NCBI RefSeq assembly: GCF_023015865.1
Contig: NZ_JALKBC010000004.1
Location: forward strand, 310,770-374,769
Source of the DNA: Arenibacter sp. F26102
GTDB taxonomy: Bacteria > Bacteroidota > Bacteroidia > Flavobacteriales > Flavobacteriaceae
DNA: 64,000 nt
Reading direction: 5' to 3'
In this document: positions 1-9,226 of the stretch, piece after piece
Layout of the letters: the number at the start of each line of letters is the position of its first letter
How positions within the stretch are numbered: the first letter of the stretch is position 1
Translations under genes and position numbers: made by a program
Notes under the pieces: generated by a model
The model's input: the letters and a program-made list of their open reading frames with translations, nothing else
The model's database searches: none
What the model was told of the DNA's origin: nothing

Positions 1-592
1 ATAAATCATCAAAATCCATTGCCCCGGCCTTAAAACACCTATCCACATAGTTCTGATAAATTTCACCCATTCTGGGACGCTTGGCCATGGCATCTGCCTC
101 TACCAAATCCGAATTATTATAATATGCCTTAACGGTAATTAGACTGTTCTTATAGGATGAAATTCTATTTTGTACCTGCTTATACTTATAAATATCCTTA
201 TCCAATCCCATCTCCTTTATAATCGCAGAAAGTAGACGTTGTGAATCTTGGGTGTCATAAATAGTAAAATTGGCAGGATAACCCAACTTATCGCCATCGA
301 ACCTTAAAAGCTTGGCAAAAACGGAATGAAAAGTTCCCATCCACAGATTTTTGGCTTCGGATGTACCAACAATATCGGCAATACGCTTCTTCATTTCCCT
401 AGCTGCCTTATTGGTAAAAGTCAAAGACAAAATATTAAAGGAATCTACTCCTAGGCTCATCAAATAGGCAATACGATAGGTCAATACCCTAGTTTTTCCA
501 GAACCTGCCCCCGCAATCACCATTAGAGGGCCATCCTTGTGTAAAACAGGAGCCTTCTGAGCCTCATTTAATTCATTGATATACTTCTCCAA
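1..592 (-). CDS. UvrD/PcrA-type ATP-dependent DNA helicase, N-terminal part
   Basis: Superfamily 1A 3'-5' DNA helicase of repair and replication restart. Only about 197 N-terminal residues lie in the window; the rest is cut off by the left edge. Near the start are NEAQ (Q-motif-like) and the Walker A motif AGAGSGKT, followed by TFTNKAAREMKKRI (motif Ia). The window ends at DFDDL, the Walker B-type motif of UvrD enzymes. No ATG is available in this frame, so I chose TTG at 592, which gives a start of the form (M)EKYINELNEAQ. The frame stays open to a stop at about 643. Family is certain; choice between UvrD and PcrA naming is not possible here. Confidence 0.85.
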   Translation of the reverse strand, partial: MEKYINELNEAQKAPVLHKDGPLMVIAGAGSGKTRVLTYRIAYLMSLGVDSFNILSLTFTNKAAREMKKRIADIVGTSEAKNLWMGTFHSVFAKLLRFDGDKLGYPANFTIYDTQDSQRLLSAIIKEMGLDKDIYKYKQVQNRISSYKNSLITVKAYYNNSDLVEADAMAKRPRMGEIYQNYVDRCFKAGAMDFDDL

Positions 593-860
593 AACGTGTG
601 TTGATATTAGGGTCCTTACAATCGGTGAATTTAACCATAATTAGCCTTATCAAAAAATCAACTTTAATATTTATGATGAATAGATCCTCCAAATAGTTCT
701 ATTTTGAATATATTTATCCTTAAATCCTCATTTAAAGAAAAGAAGTTTTTTATGTAGTAATTCCTGAGAGCCATCAGAACTACAAAATTTTTGAATACTT
801 TGATTTAAGGTTATGACAAATAGTCCTAGGCTTATAAAATTTTAAAACCCATTTGGTACT

Positions 861-2135
861 ATGAAATATTATTTAATTCTCCCCTTACTTTTATGGTCTA
901 TAAATTCCGCTGCCCAAAAATATAATCTTGATAAAGAATTTAAAGGTATTGAACAAAAGGTAATAGATTGGAGGAGAGATTTCCATCAAAATCCAGAGTT
1001 ATCGAACAGGGAGTTCAAAACAGCTGAAAAAATAGCGGCACATTTAAAATCTTTGGGGATAGAGGTCCAAACTGGAGTTGCCAAAACTGGGGTCGTAGGT
1101 ATCCTAAAAGGAAATAAAAAGGGTAAGGTAATTGCTTTGAGAGCGGATATTGATGCACTACCTGTTACAGAAAGAAACGATCTTTCCTTTAAATCCACAG
1201 CAACCTCTGAATTTCTTGGGCAAGAGACAGGTGTTATGCATGCCTGCGGGCATGATACCCATACAGCCATCCTTATGGGGGTGGCAGAAATACTCGCTAA
1301 AAATAAAGATAAAATTAAAGGAACGGTTAAGTTCATTTTTCAACCTGCCGAAGAAGGACCTCCTCCTGGCGAGGAGGGCGGTGCCCTATTAATGGTCAAG
1401 GAAGGGGTACTTAAAAACCCCGACGTGGATGCGATTTTTGGACTACATATAAACTCGGCCACCCCTGTAGGTGTAATTCGCTATAAATCTGAGGGTCTAA
1501 TGGCTGCCGTACAGCGATTCGTTATTCAGGTTGAGGGCAAGCAAACCCATGGATCTCAACCTTGGAAGGGTATAGACCCTATCCTCATCAGTGCCAAAAT
1601 TATAGATGGGCTGCAGACCATAATTAGCAGAGAAGTTGACCTTACCAATGAAGCAGCGGTAATTAGTGTGGGCAAGATTACAAGTGGGGTGCGTTTTAAT
1701 ATAATTCCTGAAAATGCTGAAATGATTGGCACTATTCGAACTTTGGACTATGACATGCAAAAACTTATTACAGAGCGCATGAAGGAAATGGTACCTGCAA
1801 TTGCTAAAGTATACGGGGGTACGGCGACCATTGAAATCAAAAGCAATACGGACATAACTTACAATGACCCCAACTTGGTAGCGAAAATGCTTCCTACCCT
1901 AAAAAGGGTTGCTGGCATGGACAATGTACAATTACAAAAAGCAGTTACTGGAGGTGAGGATTTCTCGTATTTTCAAAATGAGGTGCCAGGATTTTTCTTT
2001 TTTTTAGGCGGAATGACCCCAGGAAGCACTAAATCATTTCCTCATCATACGCCTGACTTCACTATAGATGAAAGTGGAATGTTACTTGGAGTTAGGGCCC
2101 TCACAGAAATGAGTTTGGACTTCCTGAACCAGTAA
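861..2135 (+). CDS. Secreted M20D-family amidohydrolase
   Basis: Zinc-dependent amidohydrolase of the M20D group (N-acyl-amino-acid, hippurate or IAA-amino-acid hydrolases), which removes acyl groups from amino acid conjugates. The 424 residues match the usual length plus a signal peptide (residues 1 to about 19, ending SAAQ), so it probably acts in the periplasm. Visible metal and catalytic motifs are RRDFHQNPELS, HACGHDTHTA, QPAEEGPPPGEEGG, a GLH motif before the dimerisation domain, HGSQPWKG and TGGEDFSYF near the C-terminus. It stands alone, with about 270 bp of non-coding DNA upstream. The exact substrate cannot be read from sequence. Confidence 0.9.
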   Translation: MKYYLILPLLLWSINSAAQKYNLDKEFKGIEQKVIDWRRDFHQNPELSNREFKTAEKIAAHLKSLGIEVQTGVAKTGVVGILKGNKKGKVIALRADIDALPVTERNDLSFKSTATSEFLGQETGVMHACGHDTHTAILMGVAEILAKNKDKIKGTVKFIFQPAEEGPPPGEEGGALLMVKEGVLKNPDVDAIFGLHINSATPVGVIRYKSEGLMAAVQRFVIQVEGKQTHGSQPWKGIDPILISAKIIDGLQTIISREVDLTNEAAVISVGKITSGVRFNIIPENAEMIGTIRTLDYDMQKLITERMKEMVPAIAKVYGGTATIEIKSNTDITYNDPNLVAKMLPTLKRVAGMDNVQLQKAVTGGEDFSYFQNEVPGFFFFLGGMTPGSTKSFPHHTPDFTIDESGMLLGVRALTEMSLDFLNQ

Positions 2136-2484
2136 ACATATGAGGATGATTATCAGAATAACATCCTACAATAGTTGAAAATAAAGTCACCTTTACAAAC
2201 ATCCCCGTAATTCACCATGGATGATATTCAGGTTAATGTTGATGTCAGTGAATTAAACAGATCCTTCTCTTCTACATATACGCTTATAATAAGGTGACGG
2301 TACCATTTTTAGGTCTTCAAGATTTGTATAGCTGCCCTTATTTGTGAGGACAAGAATATATGGGAAATAAGAGGGTGACCAATTAATTTTAATATTAAAT
2401 TTGCCCGCGAAATCAAATTTCACAATCTTGCAGAAAATCAATTAATTCAAAAATACCAAACATTCAAATAAACAAATTTTATCC
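2136..2484. other. Intergenic stretch of about 350 bp
   Basis: No supported gene. A 62-codon minus-strand frame (2253-2441) contains a stretch vaguely like the YVYILTNK start of GIY-YIG nuclease proteins, but it lacks the catalytic residues, so at most it is an eroded remnant. The last 100 bp before the OmpA-like gene are strongly AT-rich and presumably hold its promoter. Confidence 0.4.
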
Positions 2485-3291
2485 ATGAGAAGAAAAATTT
2501 TTACGACCCTAATTTTATTAATGTCCATTTCCATTTCCCAGGCACAAAGCAAAAAAGACCTTATTCGGGAAGTGGATAATCTAAGGGCTCAATTCAGGGA
2601 AGCTGAAACGGCACTTTCGGAATCGAGGCGGGAGGAAAGGATTGCGTCTGCTAAAGTGGAATCATACGAAGCACAGGTTAATGAACTTAAGGAAACCAAT
2701 GCCAACCTATTAAAAAACTTGAATAGTTTTACAGAAGCATCCAACAAGAGATCTGATCATATTAACAGCACGCTTGAAAGTTTAGTTAAAAAGGAAGCGC
2801 AATTAAGGGTGATCAATGATGAATTGAGCAGCCGTGATTCTATTACCCTAGCTGTATTTACTCAATTTAAACAAACTTTGGGTAGTGATCCCAAGATAAC
2901 AGTGAGTAATGGAGCCGTTGCAGTGGTGATGGACAACAGTTATTTATTTGGGGAAAATGCCAAGAACTTTAAAGTACAGGACAAGGCGGAAGCAATTATT
3001 GCAAAAATTGGAAGCGTTTTAAAAGCCAATCCTACCATGGATATTCAAATTGTCAGTAACAGCAATTTAGTGGAATCCAAGGATAATAAGTCGAACAACT
3101 GGGAGATTGGCACACAGCAGGCTGCTGCGATAGCCAGGATTTTGGAAAGTAAATACCAAATAGAGCCCAAACGAATCATTGCCACCGGTAAATCGGAATT
3201 AGGGCTTTACAGCATTGAAACGGCCACAGAGATTATTGTGCAACCAAAATTTTACGAGTTCTATAAATTGGTTAAAGAGAATATGAAATAG
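2485..3291 (+). CDS. OmpA-family protein with N-terminal coiled coil
   Basis: Predicted periplasmic or outer-membrane-associated protein of 268 residues. A signal peptide (residues 1-20, ending SQAQ) is followed by a long charged coiled coil (about 25-120, rich in E, K, R and L heptads). A C-terminal OmpA/MotB-like domain (about 140-260) includes the IQIVSNSN strand, an NNWEIGTQQAAAIARILE helix and a RIIATGKSE turn, equivalent to the peptidoglycan-binding region. The usual NxxLSxxRA signature is altered to NNWEIGTQQAAAI, so peptidoglycan binding is likely but unproven. A strong terminator follows at 3305. Confidence 0.75.
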   Translation: MRRKIFTTLILLMSISISQAQSKKDLIREVDNLRAQFREAETALSESRREERIASAKVESYEAQVNELKETNANLLKNLNSFTEASNKRSDHINSTLESLVKKEAQLRVINDELSSRDSITLAVFTQFKQTLGSDPKITVSNGAVAVVMDNSYLFGENAKNFKVQDKAEAIIAKIGSVLKANPTMDIQIVSNSNLVESKDNKSNNWEIGTQQAAAIARILESKYQIEPKRIIATGKSELGLYSIETATEIIVQPKFYEFYKLVKENMK

Positions 3292-3304
3292 ACTTAACAA
3301 TCTG

Positions 3305-3330
3305 AAAAGCGCTACCAAGCGCTTTTTTTT
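3305..3330 (+). terminator. Rho-independent terminator after OmpA-like gene
   Basis: AAAAGCGC, a 6-nt loop and GCGCTTTT form a perfect 8-bp stem ending in a run of T. It starts 14 bp after the stop codon of the OmpA-like gene. Confidence 0.8.
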
Positions 3331-3445
3331 GCTTAGTCCCCAAATGTTCAATAGATAAATGTATCGTGAAAAAGTTATTACCATCCATAATTTTTAGAGG
3401 AATAAGCCGTTTAACATTCTACAAACCAAAAAACACCAATACAAA

Positions 3446-3964
3446 ATGACTGGAGAGGAAATTTTTCAACTTTTCGCCTATTTATTACCAGCAATAGTAA
3501 CCGGAGTGGTTGCCTTTTATTTTTTTAGATTGCACACCAGAAACGAAGAAGGAAGAAGGCGGTACCTATTGCACAAAGACACTCAAAAAAATACACTTCC
3601 CATTAGACTTCAGGCCTATGAAAGATTAGCCTTGTTTTTGGAACGAATTGCCATTCCAAGTTTAGTGGTACGGGTAGGTCCAAAAAATAATAACAAAAAC
3701 GATTACGAAAATTTATTGATCAAGAGTATTGAAAATGAATTTGAGCATAATTTATCCCAACAGATCTATATGACCGAAGAATGTTGGAATATAATTAAGG
3801 CTGCAAAAAGCGCTACTATCCAAATGATAAGGAAAGCGGGTATGAGCGAGTCCGATACGGCAGATAAACTACGTGAAGACATTTTAAATGAAACCATGGA
3901 AAAGCAATCACCGTCCGCAACTGCTTTGGCCTATGTTAAAAAGGAAATTGGGGAACTTTGGTAA
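3446..3964 (+). CDS. Conserved small membrane-anchored protein of unknown function
   Basis: A 172-residue protein with one N-terminal membrane helix (about residues 8-28, FAYLLPAIVTGVVAFYFF), followed by a basic stretch and a mostly helical cytoplasmic domain. The LPIRLQAYERLALFLERI segment looks like a conserved core, and I recall such proteins as widespread uncharacterised families in flavobacteria (possibly the DUF7935 group, from memory). No enzymatic motif is visible. It is transcribed alone and converges with the patatin operon, with only 11 bp between stop codons. Confidence 0.65.
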   Translation: MTGEEIFQLFAYLLPAIVTGVVAFYFFRLHTRNEEGRRRYLLHKDTQKNTLPIRLQAYERLALFLERIAIPSLVVRVGPKNNNKNDYENLLIKSIENEFEHNLSQQIYMTEECWNIIKAAKSATIQMIRKAGMSESDTADKLREDILNETMEKQSPSATALAYVKKEIGELW

Positions 3965-3975
3965 ATGAAATTTGG

Positions 3976-4866
3976 TTAGGTAACACTGGAAAACTTTTCC
4001 TCTGCATATCTATAACCCTGATGCCACCATTGGGACATAAGTTTTTTATTAAAAATCAAGGAGTTTTCCGTAAGTTTAATTGGGGTGTAATATAAGTTTA
4101 ATTGCACTCCTTTATGTTTTGCGGCCAATACCCCTTCCGAAATATCGTGGTATTCTATTTGGTCCAAGACAAACCCGTAAATACTCAACATTAAGGAAAA
4201 TGGATTTTTACCGAGGACCTTATTATGATCCATATTATCGGATTCCAAAATAATGGCATCAATCTCCGTTGCTCCCCTTCTTATTGCTTCCCTAATTGGA
4301 ACTACGCAGCCCAAGCCCCCGTCGCCATATTCAAATCCGTCCCTTTTAACCAAGGACATAAAGGGGATATAGTTACAAGAAATCCAAATCCAATCACAGA
4401 ATTCATCATAGGAAAAATCCTTTATGGATTTATATTCTATCCTGTTTTTGGAAAGGTTGGAAACGGTCACCACCACGTCTTTCCCGCCATTTTTTATATC
4501 CAGGAATTCTTTTACCGTAAAATTCTTTCTTATGGTACGCCTTAAGGCCTTACTTTCCCCAAAAGTACGTTTGCTCTTCACAAATTGGAGAAAAGTGTTC
4601 AAAAAATTAATGGTCACATATTCTCGATCCCCCTTTTTTCGTACTACAAAGGGATTAAGACTAAAAATTGAGCGCTGATTAACATTGGTGTAAATAGTAT
4701 AAAGCTTGCCAATATTATTTAAGGCCAGTTGTGGAATTAAAAGACTACCTGTAGAGGTGCCAACCAATATATCATATTCCCGTTTTTCAACTTCCATAAG
4801 GTATTGGGCCACTCCACCAGCAAAGGCACCCTTGCTACCGCCCCCACTTATTACCAGTGCTTTCAT
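3976..4866 (-). CDS. Patatin-like phospholipase, copy A
   Basis: Serine acyl hydrolase of the patatin family, expected to cleave acyl groups from phospholipids. The 296 residues begin with the oxyanion-hole motif SGGGSKGAFAGG. The nucleophile elbow is GTSTGS with Ser38, and the catalytic Asp lies in YGDGGLG. There is no signal peptide, so it is probably cytoplasmic. Its start codon overlaps the stop of copy B by ATGA (4863-4866), so the two are probably translationally coupled. The two proteins are alike along their whole length and clearly arose by tandem duplication. Substrate unknown. Confidence 0.9.
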   Translation of the reverse strand: MKALVISGGGSKGAFAGGVAQYLMEVEKREYDILVGTSTGSLLIPQLALNNIGKLYTIYTNVNQRSIFSLNPFVVRKKGDREYVTINFLNTFLQFVKSKRTFGESKALRRTIRKNFTVKEFLDIKNGGKDVVVTVSNLSKNRIEYKSIKDFSYDEFCDWIWISCNYIPFMSLVKRDGFEYGDGGLGCVVPIREAIRRGATEIDAIILESDNMDHNKVLGKNPFSLMLSIYGFVLDQIEYHDISEGVLAAKHKGVQLNLYYTPIKLTENSLIFNKKLMSQWWHQGYRYAEEKFSSVT

Positions 4867-5774
4867 AGAATTGCAGTTTCTATTTGGTTGGTTTCCGAAT
4901 TTTTATGTTTGGCAAAATTAAATCCACTTTCCCACCAAACGGTCATTTTTTCCCTTTCAAATATAAGGGAGTTGGTGGTGAGAACGGTAGGTGTGTAGTA
5001 GAAATTGATGATAGCATTATTGTGGTTGGCCACATATTTTCCTATCCTGATATTTTGTTGCTCTATTCTATCCAGCATAAAAGCGAACATACTTGTAAGT
5101 AATGAAAACACATTTTTGGAAGGCATTCTGTTTAATTGTGTAACCTCGGTTTGCAATATTATGGCGTCTACAACCCTAGCTCCTCTTCTAATGGCTTCCT
5201 CAATGGGTACCATGCTACCAAGTCCCCCATCTGCATATTCACATCCATTTTTCTTGACCAAGGTCATAAATGGGGTGTAATTGCAGGATACCCAGATCCA
5301 TTCACAAAACTCCTCATAGGTGCAATTTTTAATGGATTTATATTCAACCTGGTTTAAAGATAAATTGGACACGGTTACTACAATATCCAAGGGTCCCATT
5401 TTCAAATGTTCAAATTCCTCTATGGAAATGGTATTTCTGATCAATGCCAATAGTTTATGACTTTCCCCAAAGGTCTTACTCCCCTTGAAAAAATTTTTCA
5501 TCACATTTACATGATGGATCCCAATGGTGTCTATTCCATATTTCTTTTTTATCACAAAGGGGCAATTACTAAAAATATCATCTTGACTTACAGAAGTATA
5601 TACCTCTCTAATTTTTTCTATTTTTTGAAGTGCAAGATGGGATATTAAAAGGCTACCTGTGGAAGTACCCAAGAATAAATCGTACTTGTGGTTCATTTCT
5701 TGCATCAAGTATTGGGCTACGCCACCAGCAAATGCACCTTTACTACCACCACCAGAAATAACCAAAGCTCTCAT
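4863..5774 (-). CDS. Patatin-like phospholipase, copy B
   Basis: Paralogue of the downstream patatin, 303 residues, with the same catalytic set: SGGGSKGAFAGG oxyanion hole, GTSTGS with Ser38, and YADGGLG with the catalytic Asp. The C-terminal quarter (after about residue 215) diverges most from copy A, which suggests different substrate or partner specificity. It sits second in a three-gene operon; its ATG overlaps the M1 aminopeptidase stop by ATGA (5771-5774). No signal peptide or membrane helix is seen. Confidence 0.9.
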   Translation of the reverse strand: MRALVISGGGSKGAFAGGVAQYLMQEMNHKYDLFLGTSTGSLLISHLALQKIEKIREVYTSVSQDDIFSNCPFVIKKKYGIDTIGIHHVNVMKNFFKGSKTFGESHKLLALIRNTISIEEFEHLKMGPLDIVVTVSNLSLNQVEYKSIKNCTYEEFCEWIWVSCNYTPFMTLVKKNGCEYADGGLGSMVPIEEAIRRGARVVDAIILQTEVTQLNRMPSKNVFSLLTSMFAFMLDRIEQQNIRIGKYVANHNNAIINFYYTPTVLTTNSLIFEREKMTVWWESGFNFAKHKNSETNQIETAIL

Positions 5775-7858
5775 TCCGAAATCAGTTTGTTGCTAATATA
5801 ACGCAATTCCCTCTCATTTAATTTCACTTTCAATCTGTCAATGCGTTCCCGGTATTCCTTTTTTTCCAAAAGCTGGTCCAATAATGTGCGTGAATACTTT
5901 CTAAATTGCCATGTATGGTGCTGGGTTCCATTTATTAAATCCAACAAATTCTTATCTAAAAAACCGATCAATTCCTCCAAAAACTGAAATGCTACCTGCC
6001 GCACTTCATAAGTGTACACTGGGGAAGTATATCCACTAAGTTCCACGTAATAATCATTGGTGTTATTTGGTTCATAATCTTTGGTGAGCAAAGCCAAGGT
6101 AAGCCACAATAATCGAATGTTCCTATTTGAATAGCCTATTATGCTTTTGGTACTGTCCAAATAATTGGCCCTATCGCTCGGATAATTTATCCATAGCTTG
6201 TACAGCATTGTCTCTTTGGTAATATAACTTTCATCTTCCAAAAGGGATTCAAATTCTGATTTCAGGTTCAAGGGGATTTGTCCTACTGAAATTGCTATGG
6301 CTTGACGGACCATAACATTATTGCTCCCTAGGGCTTCAATTAAAAAATCTTCGGACAGGGATTTGAAATAGGTTTTGATGATTTGAGATTTTAATTGATC
6401 GGATTTTGTGCTTCCCCAATACCTTTTTATTATGGATTCGTTGTCAATACTACTTGTCATTACTTCCCTTTGCAGACCAAAGAAATTCTTTAAATCCTCC
6501 GATTCACGAACCAAGCTTGTTTTGGCCTCGCCAAAAGGAAATTCCTTATTCACTAACCATCGATTCCGGAACGCACTCAAATCAGTATTACTAACCAACT
6601 CCATTTCATTAATAAAGTCATCCACAGTTGCATTTTTATATCCATACTTTTTTAAATATTGCTGGATTCCCTTTCTAAAATTTTCCTCCCCCAATTGTTC
6701 TCTCAACATATGCAATGCCCATGCTCCCTTTTCATAAAAAGTAAGGCTACTGGCTTTTGGATCAATAAGGGCTTCTCCCTTGCCTTTATTGGTCAATTCC
6801 TGTAATTGGATTGCCGATTCGTATAATTTCCAATAATAATATTCTTTACCAAATAGTTCTTTCTCGGCCAAAAGGGCGTAATAGGTGGCAAAACCTTCAT
6901 GGAGCCAATGACTGGAGCCATCAACTTCGGTCACCAAATCACCAAACCACTGGTGTGCCATTTCATGTGCATTTACATTCACATAATTTCTATCCTTAAA
7001 GGCAATGGAATCCATTACATAGGTGTCCGAAAAAATTGTAGTACCGGTATTTTCCATACCCGCATAAAGAAAATCGCGGACAGGAATCTCCTTATAATTT
7101 TGCCAAGGATAGTCAACCCCAATTTCCTTTTCCAAGAAGTCAAATATCTCTTTGGTAAATCTGTAAGTGGGTTCTACCAAAGAGCTATCACTAGGGTAAT
7201 GATATAGGTCTATGGGTACTCCCCTATTGGACAAAATCTGTTTTTTATGGTAGTCACCTATTGAAAAAGCAAGTAAATAACTGCTCATAGGTTTAACCAT
7301 ATTAAAACTCCATTTTTTTAATCCATCCAGGTCTTTGGTCCCTATTAGGTCGCCATTCGCAATTACCTCATAGTTCTTATCAAAGGTAAGGTTCAAATCA
7401 AATTCTACCTTTTCGGTCATATCATCAAAACTAGGAAGCCAGTGACTTGTATATTTGCCCTGGCCTTGGGTCCAGATCTGCTCATTACCCGATATATCAT
7501 CGGACCACCCCAAAAAATAAACAGTTTGTTTGGGATTTGCAACGTATTTTATTTCCAGGGAATAAGATCTATTGGCTTTAAATGTTTTATGAACGATAAT
7601 ACTTTTACCGCTATTGGTGGTCTTAACCTTTTTATTGTTGAGCCGAGTCTCTATTAATTGTAGATTTTGAGCATCCAAAAAAACCGAATCCACTTTTTGT
7701 AGGGCCTTTAATTCGTAGGTTACAGTTCCGGTAATGGTTTCTAGCTTTGGATCAATACTTATATCGACCTTAGCTCGAAGGAAATCTACCTTGTCCTGAT
7801 GCTGGGCAGAAAGCATGACAGTTATCAGAGAAAGAAAAACGAAAAGGGGATACTTCAT
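5771..7858 (-). CDS. M1-family metallo-aminopeptidase
   Basis: Zinc aminopeptidase that removes N-terminal residues from peptides, 695 residues. A signal peptide (residues 1-18, ending LSAQ) points to the periplasm. The exopeptidase signature is GMENTG (about 267-272, a variant of GAMEN), and the zinc motif is HEMAHQWFGD (His298, Glu299, His302) with the third ligand Glu321 in WLHEGFATY. The C-terminal part is helical, as in other M1 enzymes. It is the first gene of an operon with two cytoplasmic patatins, an unusual partnership. A promoter-like element lies directly upstream at 7863-7895. Confidence 0.92.
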   Translation of the reverse strand: MKYPLFVFLSLITVMLSAQHQDKVDFLRAKVDISIDPKLETITGTVTYELKALQKVDSVFLDAQNLQLIETRLNNKKVKTTNSGKSIIVHKTFKANRSYSLEIKYVANPKQTVYFLGWSDDISGNEQIWTQGQGKYTSHWLPSFDDMTEKVEFDLNLTFDKNYEVIANGDLIGTKDLDGLKKWSFNMVKPMSSYLLAFSIGDYHKKQILSNRGVPIDLYHYPSDSSLVEPTYRFTKEIFDFLEKEIGVDYPWQNYKEIPVRDFLYAGMENTGTTIFSDTYVMDSIAFKDRNYVNVNAHEMAHQWFGDLVTEVDGSSHWLHEGFATYYALLAEKELFGKEYYYWKLYESAIQLQELTNKGKGEALIDPKASSLTFYEKGAWALHMLREQLGEENFRKGIQQYLKKYGYKNATVDDFINEMELVSNTDLSAFRNRWLVNKEFPFGEAKTSLVRESEDLKNFFGLQREVMTSSIDNESIIKRYWGSTKSDQLKSQIIKTYFKSLSEDFLIEALGSNNVMVRQAIAISVGQIPLNLKSEFESLLEDESYITKETMLYKLWINYPSDRANYLDSTKSIIGYSNRNIRLLWLTLALLTKDYEPNNTNDYYVELSGYTSPVYTYEVRQVAFQFLEELIGFLDKNLLDLINGTQHHTWQFRKYSRTLLDQLLEKKEYRERIDRLKVKLNERELRYISNKLISE

Positions 7859-7862
7859 GCTA

Positions 7863-7895
7863 CAAATATAATGCCCTTGGTATTGTCATGTTCAA
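7863..7895 (-). promoter_or_regulatory. Bacteroidota-type promoter of the M1/patatin operon
   Basis: On the minus strand, TTG (7895-7893), a 22-nt spacer and TATATTTG (7870-7863) match the TTG / TAnnTTTG pattern described for Bacteroidota housekeeping promoters. The -7 box ends only four bases before the ATG at 7858, so a transcript from it would have almost no leader. Confidence 0.5.
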
Positions 7896-7914
7896 TTTAA
7901 TTAGTGAATATGTT

Positions 7915-8640
7915 CTATAATTTATCAAGCAAATCCTGTGCCTTATTGTATTCATCGGCAGTTGGTGGAATTTCAACCAAAACTAGCATACATGCATCAT
8001 ATTTTTTCTGTTTTAAAAGTCCCAATGCCTTATACCACAGCGCTTCATTTATATAAACAGAGGTGCCAGAGGCAACTTCGTCCAAGTCTTTATAGGCATT
8101 CCCATAGTCTCCGGTTTCTACTTGGGCAATTCCTCGGTACAACAACAATTCCTGATTCTTGGAATCATTACGCAATAGTTCGCTCAAATAATCTGTAGCC
8201 TCGTAAAAAGACTTGCTGTTAAAGGCATTCTCGGCCTTCTTGGCCAAAGGATCTCCATCACCTCTCTGAACCAAAGAAATATTGGGCTGGGCAGCAAAAT
8301 CATTATACCGTGGCTGATTATTATTCATTAGAAAATAACCACCAATGGAAATCAAAAGTAAAATTGCAGCTGCATACTTCCAAATTTCAGTCTTGAAGCT
8401 TGTTTGCGCTTTCTTGTTAAAATGCTGGTTCCCAAATGTTTTAAGGCTTTGTTCAAGAGCTGTAAGATCCTCTAAGTCACTAAATTTCTCAGATAAGTAG
8501 GTGGAAGTTTCCTTATAAGCTTCAAAAGATGCCTTAAAAGATTCATCATTGACTATACGGGCCTCGAAGTCCTTTCGGGCCTTAGAGTCAAGGGTCCCGT
8601 CGAGATATGCTTCGTAAAATTCTAAATCCAGTTCGTTCAT
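7915..8640 (-). CDS. TPR-containing membrane protein, probable anti-sigma factor
   Basis: 241 residues in three parts: an acidic cytoplasmic N-terminus (1-90, starting MNELDLEFYEAYLDGTLD, the usual opening of Bacteroidota anti-sigma-like proteins), one membrane helix (about 97-115, YAAAILLLISIGGYFLM), and a periplasmic part with TPR-like helices (about 130-240, including LYRGIAQVETGDYGNAYKDL). It lies four bases downstream of the ECF sigma gene, so the two are co-transcribed. I infer that it holds the sigma factor at the membrane and senses through its TPR region. No zinc-binding HxxxCxxC motif is present. Confidence 0.75.
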   Translation of the reverse strand: MNELDLEFYEAYLDGTLDSKARKDFEARIVNDESFKASFEAYKETSTYLSEKFSDLEDLTALEQSLKTFGNQHFNKKAQTSFKTEIWKYAAAILLLISIGGYFLMNNNQPRYNDFAAQPNISLVQRGDGDPLAKKAENAFNSKSFYEATDYLSELLRNDSKNQELLLYRGIAQVETGDYGNAYKDLDEVASGTSVYINEALWYKALGLLKQKKYDACMLVLVEIPPTADEYNKAQDLLDKL

Positions 8641-8644
8641 GATA

Positions 8645-9226
8645 TTAGGCTTTTAGGTTTTTATATTCCGACGATTCCTGCACCATCCGAGTCAATTCGC
8701 CAATACACAATGATTTCTTTTTTCGTGCATAGGCATAAGTAACTCCTAATTTTTGAGCTACTTCCTCCATAGATTTTATTTCGAAAGTAGTTTTTAAAAG
8801 GTCTTTGCAGGCGTCTCCTAATTTTTGAAACATGCGATCGAACACCAATTTCTTTTGTTGTTCAATCTCAAAATCATCAGCTAGGTGCACTGCATCGTCA
8901 TTAATAGATAAAACCTCTTCGTTTATTGTTACCTCTTTTAAAGAACTTTTTTTGATTTCGTTCAGCCAGCGCCGTTTACACAGCAAGAAAAAATAGGCGT
9001 CGAACGGACAGCTCAATCGCAATCCTTTATGTTTGGCCTGATTGTAAATGGCAACCAATACCTCTTGTACAACATCTTTGGCGGCATCTTCATTACCGCT
9101 ATTTTTTTTTATATATCCGACCACTTTTGGGACAAAACGGTCATAGATGCTTTTTATCACCAAAGGACTGTTCATTAATAAACCTTCTATATACTTCTGA
9201 TCCGGATGGACATTTGATTCTGCCAT
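8645..9226 (-). CDS. ECF-type sigma-70 family RNA polymerase sigma factor
   Basis: 193 residues with two regions: sigma region 2 (about 20-95, with DAAKDVVQEVLVAIYNQAK and FLLCKRRWLNEIKK) and sigma region 4 (about 130-185, with SMEEVAQKLGVTYAYARKKK as the helix-turn-helix). Regions 1 and 3 are absent, as in ECF factors. It is encoded with a TPR anti-sigma-like protein and faces three lipoprotein genes that carry an identical GTAAC-N17-GATATAAG element. I infer that this sigma factor recognises those promoters. No copy of that element precedes the sigma gene itself, so it may not be autoregulated. Confidence 0.9.
   Translation of the reverse strand: MAESNVHPDQKYIEGLLMNSPLVIKSIYDRFVPKVVGYIKKNSGNEDAAKDVVQEVLVAIYNQAKHKGLRLSCPFDAYFFLLCKRRWLNEIKKSSLKEVTINEEVLSINDDAVHLADDFEIEQQKKLVFDRMFQKLGDACKDLLKTTFEIKSMEEVAQKLGVTYAYARKKKSLCIGELTRMVQESSEYKNLKA

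Noticed and set aside
584-638. ATG at 636-638 as the start of the UvrD/PcrA gene
   Set aside because: That frame meets TGA within about 22 codons. The helicase frame has no ATG, so TTG at 592 was chosen.
2253-2441. 62-codon minus-strand frame resembling a GIY-YIG nuclease start
   Set aside because: Lacks catalytic GIY-YIG pair, Arg and Glu, so at most a remnant and not counted as a gene.
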